A DNA stretch of 64,000 nt from Variovorax paradoxus (GTDB lineage: Bacteria > Pseudomonadota > Gammaproteobacteria > Burkholderiales > Burkholderiaceae_C): NCBI RefSeq assembly GCF_009498455.1, contig NZ_CP045644.1, forward strand, positions 4,033,001-4,097,000, in the 5' to 3' direction. The position numbers and the translations under genes are program-made. Positions 26,603 to 33,846 of the stretch are shown in pieces; position 1 is the stretch's first letter, and each line of letters starts with the position of its first letter. The notes under the pieces were generated by a model that saw only the letters and a program-made list of their open reading frames with translations, was not told where the DNA came from and ran no database searches.

Positions 26603-26726
26603 GCCGATGAAGCGCTCACGCAGACCCTCAAGTCCGCGCTGTCGCTGGTGGACGTGCGGGGTGCTGGACCACCTGATCGCTGACGACCACGTCATCTACT
26701 CGATGGCCGAGCATGAGCTGATGTAG
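26603..26726 (+). pseudogene. 3' relic of a second radC gene
   Basis: The sequence reads ADEALTQTLKSALSLVDVR in one frame and VLDHLIADDHVIYSMAEHELM in the next, joined by a 1-base shift near 26660. This is a clear homolog of the last 40 residues of the intact RadC encoded 200 bp upstream, but diverged. It shows that a second radC once lay in tandem and was mostly deleted. Confidence 0.7.
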
Positions 26727-27152
26727 GCAAGAGGACTTCGGCCTTCTTTTGTTTTCCCAATCGCATGCGCGCTGCGCGTGTGCCTCTGGCTGGCGACCGA
26801 CGCCAGCCGTCCCTCGGAGTCAACTCTCCGGTGGCGGTGCCCGCCACCTGCGCGCCGCTGCGTGCGGCTTGCCTGGCCTCTGCGGGCGCTCCTTCCGTCA
26901 AGGGCCGCTGCGGCGCCCGTGTCCTCGGCTTCGCCTGCGGGCCGCGCCAGCGCCTTCGCTGTTCTCCCTTGACGGCGCACCCGCGCCGGCCCCAGCTGGC
27001 CTCTATGGCCGCGAAAGGGCTTCGCGGCCCCTGCGGAGCCCAACACCCAAGGAGAGCGCCTATGCACAGACCCCCACCCTGAATCCAGTTCCGGTTTTCG
27101 TTTCTTTCCAGTTTTGTTTTCCAACGTCCCGACATGGGACAGGAGTTCGATC
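26727..27152 (+). promoter_or_regulatory. Strongly folded leader of the parB-like gene
   Basis: This gene-free region holds perfect stems GGCTGGCG/CGCCAGCC (26788-26795/26801-26808), GGTGGCGG/CCGCCACC (26830-26837/26841-26848), a long-range CCGTCAAGGG/CCCTTGACGG pair (26895-26904/26966-26975) and GGCCGCGAA/TTCGCGGCC (27007-27015/27021-27029). The long-range pair uses the same CCGTCAAGG element as the leaders before radC and the DUF2958 gene. It looks like a transcribed regulatory RNA. Confidence 0.5.
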
Positions 27153-29186
27153 ATGAATATTGTTGATACGCCAGACGATTCCACCCTTGAAGCGGCCGTG
27201 CCTGCGCAGAGCATGGTGCTGGTGCCGCTTTCGCGGCTGCGCGCGCGGCCGTCCAAGCGCAACGTGCGCCGTAAGGCGCGCACGTCGATTGCTGCCTTGG
27301 CGGCAAGCATCCGGCGTCTGGGCCTCCTGCAGAACCTCACCGTGATTCCTTTCGGCGACGACGGGGACTTCGAGGTCGTCGCCGGCGGGCGACGCCTCGC
27401 GGCCCTGAAGCTGCTCGCGATGAAGCGGCGCATTCCGGAGGATTGGCCGGTGCCTTGCCTGCGGGTGGCCGACACGCTGGCGCGCACGGCGAGCCTCACC
27501 GAGAACGTGCAGAGGGAGGCGATGGGGCCTGTCGAAGAACTGCTCGCATGGAAAGCCCTCGTGGCCGAAGGCCGTTCGGTGGAGGCCATCGCGGCGGACT
27601 TCGGCGTGACGCCGCTGGTGGTCAAGCGCCGGCTCAAGCTCGCCAACGTCTCGCCGCGCCTGCTGGCGGACTATCGGGCCGGCACCGCGACCCTCGAACA
27701 ATTGATGGCGCTGGCCATCACCGACGACCACGCGGCGCAGGAGGCTGCGTTCTACGACAGCCCGGCGTGGCAGCGCAGCCCCGAGGCGCTGCGCGAGCAC
27801 CTGACCCATGACGAGATCGATGCGAGCCGCGATGCGCTGGCGCGCTTCGTCGGGCTGGAGGCGTACGAGGCCGCAGGGGGCGGCGTGCGGCGCGACCTGT
27901 TTTCGGACGAACGGCAAGGCGGCTATCTCACCGATGCCGGACTGCTGGACACGCTCGCGCGCCACAAGCTCGCCGCTGTCGCCGAACAGGTCCAGCTGGA
28001 AGGCTGGGGGTGGGTGGAGGTCGCGCCGCGCGCCACGGCGGCCGAACTCCATGTGTTCCAGCGGGTGCGGCGCACGCGCCGCGATCCGAACAGGACCGAG
28101 GCCAAGCGCATCGCCAGGCTCGAAGGGAAGCAGAGCGCGTTGCAGGACCGGCTCGACGACGAGGATGCGGACCTGAGCGAGGATGGCGAGCGTGCGCTGC
28201 AGGAAGAACTGGATCGGCTCGGCGACGAGCTGAAAGCCATCGAGCAGACCCTGACGGTCTATCCACCCGGCGCGATGGCAATGGCCGGTGCCGTGGTGTC
28301 GGTGGATCACATGGGCGGCGTGGTGGTGCACCGTGGGCTGCTGCGCGAAGAACAGGCCAAGGCGCTGCGGGCGCAAGAGCGGCAGGAGGCCGGTGGGGCA
28401 GGCGAGGAGCGCAATGCGCACGAAGGCGATGCCGATGAACCGGCCAAGCCCGGCATCTCGGAGAAGCTGGCAAAGCGGTTGAGCGCCCACCGCACGGCCG
28501 CCTTGCAGGCCGAGGTCGCCCGGCATCCGCAGGTGGCGCTGGTGGCGGTGGTGCATCGGCTCGCGCTGCGCGTGGTCTTGGACAGCTACGGTTCCGGCGG
28601 GTCGCCCATCGACATCATCGCCACCCCGCCGGATGGGCTCGCGCTGCATGCACCCGATATCGGGGATTCGCCTGCGGCGATGGGCATGGGCAAGGTCCGC
28701 GAGGCATGGGCGGCGCGCCTGCCGAAAGAGCCCAAGGCGCTCTTTGCCGAACTGCTGGCGCTGCCACAGAGCGAGTTGCTGTCGCTGCTGGCGGTGTGCG
28801 TGGCCTCCACGGTCAGCGTGCTGGCTTCCCGCGAGGATGAGGCGCCCGCTGCCGAACTGGCCAAGGCCGTGCGGCTCGACATGCACGACTGGTGGACGCC
28901 GACCGCCGAAGGCTATTTCTCGCATGTGTCCAAGGCGAAGGCGCTGGAGGCGGTGTTGGCCTTTGCACCCGATCACGTGACCCGGCTGTCCAAGCTCAAG
29001 AAGCCCGAGGTGGCGAGAGAGGCCGAAAGGCTCGCAGCCGGGACGGGGTGGCTGCCGGTGATGTTCAGGGGCGAGGCAGAACCGGATCCTGAGACGCCGA
29101 CATCGTCGGGAATCGAAGCGATGCCGGCAGCAAATGAAGCCGCTGCCGAAGCCGAAGACCGCGAGGAACTGGCGGCCGTCGCCTAG
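27153..29186 (+). CDS. ParB/RepB/Spo0J-family partition-like protein
   Basis: This 677-residue protein has a ParB nuclease-like domain at residues about 20-120 (VPLSRLRARPSKRNVR, SIRRLGLLQNLTVIP, FEVVAGGRRLAALK, ENVQREAMGPVEE). A KorB-like HTH follows (SVEAIAADFGVTPLVVKRRLKLANVSPRLLADYRAG). The rest is a long extension with a coiled coil about 310-365 and low-complexity acidic stretches. Large ParB-like proteins of this size are typical of Tn4371-type ICEs and related plasmids. It may silence or coordinate element genes. No parA is adjacent; the ParA gene is 5.7 kb away. Confidence 0.88.
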   Translation: MNIVDTPDDSTLEAAVPAQSMVLVPLSRLRARPSKRNVRRKARTSIAALAASIRRLGLLQNLTVIPFGDDGDFEVVAGGRRLAALKLLAMKRRIPEDWPVPCLRVADTLARTASLTENVQREAMGPVEELLAWKALVAEGRSVEAIAADFGVTPLVVKRRLKLANVSPRLLADYRAGTATLEQLMALAITDDHAAQEAAFYDSPAWQRSPEALREHLTHDEIDASRDALARFVGLEAYEAAGGGVRRDLFSDERQGGYLTDAGLLDTLARHKLAAVAEQVQLEGWGWVEVAPRATAAELHVFQRVRRTRRDPNRTEAKRIARLEGKQSALQDRLDDEDADLSEDGERALQEELDRLGDELKAIEQTLTVYPPGAMAMAGAVVSVDHMGGVVVHRGLLREEQAKALRAQERQEAGGAGEERNAHEGDADEPAKPGISEKLAKRLSAHRTAALQAEVARHPQVALVAVVHRLALRVVLDSYGSGGSPIDIIATPPDGLALHAPDIGDSPAAMGMGKVREAWAARLPKEPKALFAELLALPQSELLSLLAVCVASTVSVLASREDEAPAAELAKAVRLDMHDWWTPTAEGYFSHVSKAKALEAVLAFAPDHVTRLSKLKKPEVAREAERLAAGTGWLPVMFRGEAEPDPETPTSSGIEAMPAANEAAAEAEDREELAAVA

Positions 29187-29191
29187 GCTTG

Positions 29192-29217
29192 AGGCCCCGG
29201 TCGGAAGGCCGGGGCCT
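29192..29217 (+). terminator. Stem-loop after the parB-like gene
   Basis: AGGCCCCGG (29192-29200) pairs with CCGGGGCCT (29209-29217) over an 8-nt loop, 5 bp past the stop codon. It has only two T after it and is probably an auxiliary to the stronger hairpin that follows. Confidence 0.5.
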
Positions 29218-29230
29218 TGGATGTGCGAGA

Positions 29231-29264
29231 AAAACGCGCGCGGCAAGTGTGCCGCGCGCGTTTT
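29231..29264. terminator. Bidirectional rho-independent terminator
   Basis: A perfect 15-bp stem (29231-29245 with 29250-29264) over loop AGTG starts with AAAA and ends with TTTT, so it can stop transcription from either side. Confidence 0.85.
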
Positions 29265-29474
29265 CGATTGCGATGAGGATGGGGACGATGGACGCGCTGT
29301 GGCGGCGTTGAGTGTCCCAAGCCATCGGCATTCCTTGCGCCGTGGTGCGCCCCGGCATGCCCCGTTAGGTTTGCCGCGCCAGCACGTCGCGTGAGCATCG
29401 TGAGGGTTCCGATCCAGAAGCGTACGCATCGCTCGCGGATTCCGAGAGCTCGACGATTCCATCCCTCACATCCC

Positions 29475-29936
29475 ATGAATCAACAAGGCGTCAGCGAAAT
29501 CTGCTTTGAAGAAACCTATGCGGTGTCGCATGACCAGACGGCACGGTCTTTGTTCGCGAGGCTGCCGCATGGCCGCGAACACGCGCAGCAGTTGATCGAA
29601 TGTCTGGCGACCGGGTACCTGGTCGCGGTTGTCGAGTCCGTCTGCATTCGCGAAATGCAGAGGCATGTCGACTCGACGGTCGAGGTGGTCGTGGGCCGCA
29701 CCGTGCGCATCGAACATCGCGGTCCTGTTCCACCGTCGACACGCCTGCGCTTGCGGGGATGGGTCGAGGGGCTGGGCGAGCGCAGTGCGACGTTCCGCGT
29801 CCAAGCACATGACGACCACGAACTCGTGTTCGAAGGGACGGTCACGCTGGTGGCGGCCCATCGGGCAAGCATCGAGTCGCGCATTGCCGCGAAGGTCGAT
29901 GCGCTCGAGACGGCCCGTGGCGGGCAGCGGATCTGA
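29475..29936 (+). CDS. FlK-like hotdog thioesterase-family protein
   Basis: This 153-residue protein has the FlK/fluoroacetyl-CoA thioesterase pattern: FEETYAVSHDQTARSLFARLP at the start, the ATGYLVAVVESVCIREMQRHVD helix with the catalytic Glu/Thr region, then VGRTVRIEHRGPVPPSTRLRLRGWVE and FRVQAHDDHELVFEGT strands of a hotdog fold. Such proteins hydrolyse small acyl-CoAs or bind them. It stands alone behind a terminator inside the ICE maintenance region, with no related gene beside it. The ATG at 29475 lacks a clear ribosome site. Confidence 0.7.
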   Translation: MNQQGVSEICFEETYAVSHDQTARSLFARLPHGREHAQQLIECLATGYLVAVVESVCIREMQRHVDSTVEVVVGRTVRIEHRGPVPPSTRLRLRGWVEGLGERSATFRVQAHDDHELVFEGTVTLVAAHRASIESRIAAKVDALETARGGQRI

Positions 29937-30432
29937 AAGCCGGGAACGACGGGTCGTCCAGCGTCACGATAGGCCGTCGCCGTGAATTCATGACTTCCTT
30001 CCATGCAGCCGATACCGATCATGTCTTCTGCTTCGATGCTGAGGAGCGTTCCGGTGGCGCTTTCTTGGCCAGCCGGCGTGGACCTGGACCGCGTCCGGGC
30101 CCATGCCGGAAGCCATTGCTGCGGGCCAGTGCCTGGGCCATGCGTCCTTTCGGGATCAGGTTCACGCCCACGGCCTTGGATGTGTCGTGAATCCTGGCGC
30201 GGGCACGGCGACGCTTCTCTTCGTTGCGCTTCGCCTCGGGCTTCCTCGCCGCAACCGTCCGACCCGACAAATTTCCCCGACCTGCGGTCTTCCTCGCGAG
30301 GCAAATTTCTCGGGCCTTCCGGTCCTCCACTCGCGTTGCGGCCTTCGGTGCGACGCGCCCGGACCCGCGCCGTCCGGATCACGCCAAGGCCGCGATGGGC
30401 GCGGACCTGGGCAACTTCGAAAGGACTTCATC
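29937..30432 (+). promoter_or_regulatory. Gene-free leader region of the DUF736 gene
   Basis: This 496-bp stretch has no convincing gene. It contains CCCGACAAATTT (30263-30274) and AAATTTCTCGGG (30303-30314), an 11-of-12 inverted repeat that encloses the palindrome CCTCGCGAGG (30292-30301). It should hold the promoter and a folded leader of the downstream DUF736 gene. A basic minus-strand frame (30019-30330) is discounted. Confidence 0.45.
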
Positions 30433-30741
30433 ATGGCCAACATCGGCTCCTTCACCGCACAGAACAACGGCTTCACCGGCACGGTTCGCACCCTGACGCT
30501 CAACGTCAAGGTCAAGATCGCGCCCAGCGACAAGGAAAGCGAGAACGCCCCGGACTACCGCATCGTGGCAGGCACCGGCTACGAGATCGGCGCGGCTTGG
30601 AAGAAGGTCAGCAAGGCGGACCGGCCTTATCTGTCGGTGACGCTGGATGACCCGTCGTTCCCGGCGACCATCTATGCCCGCCTGGTCGAAGGCGACGACG
30701 GCGCGCACAACCTGATCTGGTCGCGCAGCAAGGGCGACTGA
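30433..30741 (+). CDS. DUF736 family protein
   Basis: This 102-residue protein matches DUF736: MANIGSFTAQNNGFTGTVRTLTLNVKVKI at the start, APDYRIVAGTGYEIGAAWKKVS in the centre and YLSVTLDDPSFPATIYARLVEGD at the end. It is a small beta-rich protein of unknown function, often abundant and carried by conjugative elements of this type. It is monocistronic here, with a long folded leader. Confidence 0.9.
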   Translation: MANIGSFTAQNNGFTGTVRTLTLNVKVKIAPSDKESENAPDYRIVAGTGYEIGAAWKKVSKADRPYLSVTLDDPSFPATIYARLVEGDDGAHNLIWSRSKGD

Positions 30742-31209
30742 TCGTCGCCCGGTGCCCCACCGGCAGGCGGGGCGCTTCACTTCTGAGCTCCATCAACGGC
30801 CCGCGATCCGTCGCGGGTCGTTTCACTGCTGCGAGCCCGCACTGAATTCAGTGAGTACGGAATGGCGCCAATCCATGTTTCCTGATTCCCTCATCTGCGG
30901 ATCGTCGTCATACCGACTTTGCGGTTCTACGGATGTGCGGGGAGCAGTGGATGTGCGCTGGCGGTTCTGCGGACTCGTGGCATTGTGCAAAGACGCATCA
31001 CAGGTTTTACGAGTCGGCGTGCATACGGTTCGGCGGCGAAGGCATTCGTGCGTCTCCCGGCGGTGCCGGGCCGGGCTGTCGTGCTGCGCATCGAGCCGCC
31101 GGCGGCGTCTCGCCCCTTCGGGCTTCCATCCCTGACGCCTGCGGCCTTCACTGCGCTCCCGGCCTGCGCGCTTCGCTTGCCACGAGGCAGGGGAGGGCTG
31201 GCTTTGCTG
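30742..31209 (+). other. Gene-free region with short direct repeats
   Basis: No gene is seen in these 468 bp. GCGGTTCTaCGGA (30921-30933) recurs as GCGGTTCTgCGGA (30961-30973) with a 40-bp period, and GGATGTGCG occurs at 30931-30939 and 30949-30957. These may be protein-binding repeats. Hairpin-prone GC-rich sequence follows up to the leader at 31210. Confidence 0.4.
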
Positions 31210-31343
31210 TTCCCTTCATCGTTGCACGGCGTTCTCCCCGTCAAGGTCTGCGCGCACGTCGTGCGCTTGCGGCCGGCGGCCGTCTCTCGAACCCTGACGG
31301 CTGCGCTGCGCCGTCCGGCTTCCGGTCTCGGGCAATTCCGCCC
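31210..31343 (+). ncRNA. Structured 5' leader of the DUF2958 gene (radC-motif-like)
   Basis: This is a homolog of the radC leader at 25719-25851. CCGTCAAGG (31238-31246) faces CCCTGACGG (31292-31300). The internal hairpin is GCGCAC/GTGCGC (31252-31257/31261-31266), at the same offset as in the radC leader but with two base pairs replaced by different pairs, which is covariation. GACGGC/GCCGTC can form an alternative stem that would compete with the long-range pair. An AAGGAG ribosome site lies just after it. Confidence 0.6.
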
Positions 31344-31367
31344 GGAATCCTTCCAAGGAGAAAGACC

Positions 31368-31709
31368 ATGACGAAGCTCATCACCGACGAACAACGCGCG
31401 CTGCTGCTGGCCAACGGCCGGGAATCGATCGAGAACTCTCACTTCGATCCGCTGCCTGTCGTCAAGCTGTTCACGCCCAACGCGGGCGCGACGTGGCTGT
31501 TGACCGAACTCGATGCCGAAGACGTCGCGTTTGGACTCTGCGACCTCGGGCAAGGCTTTCCGGAACTGGGCTATGTGAGCCTGACGGAACTGGAGAGCTT
31601 GCGCGGACGATGGGGTCTGCCGATCGAGCGCGATCTGCACTTCGTTGCTGACAAGCGGCTGAGCGGCTATGCGCGTGAAGCGCGGCTGGCAGGGCGCATC
31701 GTGGCGTAG
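31368..31709 (+). CDS. DUF2958 family protein (copy 1)
   Basis: This 113-residue protein has the full DUF2958 pattern: LITDEQRALLLANGR, DPLPVVKLFTPNAGATWLLTELDAED, FGLCDLGQGFPELGYVSLTELESLRG and LPIERDLHFVADKRLSGYAREARLAG. Function is unknown; these small proteins are a marker of Tn4371-type and related ICEs. AAGGAG sits 7 bp before the ATG. A related copy lies at 32170. Confidence 0.92.
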   Translation: MTKLITDEQRALLLANGRESIENSHFDPLPVVKLFTPNAGATWLLTELDAEDVAFGLCDLGQGFPELGYVSLTELESLRGRWGLPIERDLHFVADKRLSGYAREARLAGRIVA

Positions 31710-31720
31710 CGTCGAAGGCA

Positions 31721-32029
31721 TCAGCCGCCGATGGCCGGCTGATGCCATTCCTTCGGCAACCTTGCTTCTGTTTCGAGCATCAATTCGCCGGCGCTGCGGC
31801 CCAGTGCCCGGGCGATCCTGAGCACCAGAACCAGCGTGGGCATGTGCTCGCCGCGCTCGATCTTGCCCATGTGAGAGCGCTCGATGCCGGCGAGGTGCGC
31901 CAGCATTTCCTGGGCGATGCCGTCCTCGGTTCTCAGTGCGCGCACCACCGCACCGAACGCCAGCGCCGGCGCGACCTCAAAGGTCGTCGCGCCGGTAGGG
32001 CGTCCTCGCTGAATGGCTCGCTTCTGCAT
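31721..32029 (-). CDS. XRE-family HTH regulator
   Basis: This 102-residue protein has a Cro/C1-type HTH at residues about 25-85: FGAVVRALRTEDGIAQEMLAHLAGIERSHMGKIERGEHMPTLVLVLRIARALG. It is encoded between two DUF2958 genes on the opposite strand and is the likely local repressor. Its upstream region (32030-32169) is shared with the second DUF2958 gene. Confidence 0.9.
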   Translation of the reverse strand: MQKRAIQRGRPTGATTFEVAPALAFGAVVRALRTEDGIAQEMLAHLAGIERSHMGKIERGEHMPTLVLVLRIARALGRSAGELMLETEARLPKEWHQPAIGG

Positions 32030-32169
32030 GGACAGAAGCGTCTCGTTTCAGCACAATTTAAACCACGTTATCTTTAACTCATGTCGTTGTTTTCAGAATC
32101 TGGCCGCGCGTAGAAATCCTTCTGCACCTGTCTTTGTGGCATTAGCATTCCGTCATCTTTCGAGGGCCC

Positions 32170-32511
32170 ATGACCTTTCTTACCGAGCAGCAGCGCGCCG
32201 AGATGCTGGCCAACGGCGTAGCGAGCGCGCTTGGCCAAGCCGTCGACCCCTATCCCGTTGTCAAGCTGTATACGCTGGACGCTCCCGCCTGCTGGTTGCT
32301 CACCGAGCTCGATGCCGATGGCGATCGCGCCTACGGGCTAGCCGATGCCGGCACCGGCTTCCCCGAACTTGGGCACGTGAGCCTGTCGGCGCTCGAGCGT
32401 GTGCGCGGTCCCCAGGGATTGCGCATCGTCGCCGATCCGCATTTCAGGGCACGCCAGCCGTTGTCCGGCTATGTGGCCGACGCGCAGCGCGACGGGTCGA
32501 TCAACGATTGA
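32170..32511 (+). CDS. DUF2958 family protein (copy 2)
   Basis: This 113-residue paralog of the 31368 gene keeps the same blocks: LTEQQRAEMLANG, DPYPVVKLYTLDAPACWLLTELDADGD, YGLADAGTGFPELGHVSLSALERVRG and RQPLSGYVADAQRDG. It has diverged substantially from copy 1 and has no similar leader. The two copies flank the XRE regulator. Confidence 0.88.
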   Translation: MTFLTEQQRAEMLANGVASALGQAVDPYPVVKLYTLDAPACWLLTELDADGDRAYGLADAGTGFPELGHVSLSALERVRGPQGLRIVADPHFRARQPLSGYVADAQRDGSIND

Positions 32512-32636
32512 ACTTCCTTGGCGGGTGGGGCGCACGGAATCGTCGCTGCTCGCGCGACAGCGCATCGCCGCAAAAGCCAGCCGCGCCGGTCGTGCCTGTG
32601 GCAGCCTTCGCGCAAGCAAGAAAAGTGAGTTCTGCC

Positions 32637-33429
32637 ATGACCGACCGCAAGGCCGAAGGCCTGCCGACCGCGCCTTGGCGCGCGTCGGCGGCCTACCTCT
32701 ACACGCTCGATCTCGACAGCCCCGCGCTCGCGTGGGAGTACCTGCGCCGCCATCCGCAGTACCAGGCGGACTGGGCACGGCGCGCCGCATCGCTCGACCG
32801 ATGGGGGTTGCGACAGCGCCGAAGACCCCCGTCTCGATGCGCGCGAAGCGCAGCCGTTCTGGATCACGGCGGCTGACGAGCTGCTGCACGTGCGTGCTTC
32901 GCGCGCGCACGGCGCTTCGACCCGGCCGACCTTCGACCTCTGGCGCGTGCCTGGCCGCAAGCGCCTGGCGCTCGGCGGCGCAGGCTTGACGCTGCTGACC
33001 GACGTATCCGCGCAGCGCGTTCGTATGTCATTTGCCGACGATCTCTCCGACGGCGCGGCCTACGCCTGCACCGTCCCGCTCGGTCCTGGCCTGCGCGGCC
33101 AATTGGATGCCTTCAATGCGCAGGCACAGCTTCTTCAGGGGCGTGCGCTCGCGGAGGAATCCACGCGGTCTGTCACCCGGGCCGCGCTGCTGCATCTTCG
33201 CGCCTTGCAGGCGCTCGATGGCGCGCAGGCCGGTGCGTCGCACCGCGAGATTGCCCAGATCCTGTTCGGGTTCGAAGCCGCGGCTCGCTGGCACGCCGAT
33301 GGCGAACTGCGCGCCGCAGCCCGGCACCTGCTGCGGCGCGCCGAGGCGTACATGAGCGGTGGCTATCTGAGCCTCGCGGGCATACAGCGCAGTGCAGCCG
33401 ATGTCCCCGGAGACGAACCGATGCGCTGA
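32637..33429 (+). pseudogene. DUF2285-type protein gene with one frameshift
   Basis: The frame from ATG 32637 encodes the usual N-terminus (APWRASAAYLYTLDLDSPALAWEYLRRHPQYQADW). The frame of the rest (SAEDPRLDAREAQPFWI through WRVPGRKRLALGG to the end at 33429) is +1 to it. The switch falls near 32803-32812, at a run of five G. Removing one G joins RWG to CDSAEDP and restores a protein of about 263 residues. The downstream part has the DUF2285 HTH-like region (SHREIAQILFGFEAAARWHADGE). It is a Tn4371-type ICE gene; the shift is a real mutation or a sequencing error. Confidence 0.7.
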
Positions 33430-33521
33430 ATATCTCCCTGCGCAAAAAGGTCCCTGCTCCCGAGACTGCCTCCACTGGGCTGCGAATGGTTCGCGGCCCC
33501 GCGACAACGATGGAGGCCCTC

Positions 33522-33818
33522 ATGGCAAGTGCCAGTTCCCCGTTTTCCGCCCGCGCTGCGACGGCTGCGCTGCGGCCCCTTGCGGTGCCCGCCGCGCCGG
33601 CCAACCCCGAGTTCCTAACCACCGAGGAGGCCGGCGCCTTCTTGCGCCTGTCGCCGCGCACGCTGGAGAAGCACCGCGTGCTGGGCGGTGGGCCTCGCTT
33701 TCGGAAGTTCGGTGCGCGCGTGGTCTACGCGGTCGAGGATCTGCGGGCCTGGGCGAACAGCCGGGCCTACGAGATGACGTCCGACCCCGGCTACGTGCAG
33801 CGTGGCTCCGTCCGCTGA
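33522..33818 (+). CDS. Helix-turn-helix (excisionase/MerR-like) protein
   Basis: This 98-residue protein has a LTTEEAGAFLRLSPRTLEKHRVLGGGPRFRKFGARVVYAVEDLRAWA winged helix, the form of DNA-binding excisionase-like regulators. GGAGG (33511-33515) precedes ATG 33522. In Tn4371-like elements a gene of this kind lies just before repA, as here (29 bp gap), and probably regulates the repA-parA-traF-relaxase genes. Confidence 0.85.
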   Translation: MASASSPFSARAATAALRPLAVPAAPANPEFLTTEEAGAFLRLSPRTLEKHRVLGGGPRFRKFGARVVYAVEDLRAWANSRAYEMTSDPGYVQRGSVR

Positions 33819-33846
33819 CCGGCACGCAGGGCAGGGGGCATCACCC

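Noticed and set aside
27060..29462. 800-codon minus-strand frame opposite the parB-like gene
   Set aside because: It is the complement of a GC-rich coding gene; the composition is His/Arg/Gln-rich with no domain, while the plus strand has clear ParB motifs.
30019..30330. Basic 103-codon minus-strand frame before the DUF736 gene
   Set aside because: It has extreme Lys/Arg content, no ribosome site and no recognisable family, and it covers the folded leader; probably a product of GC-rich composition.
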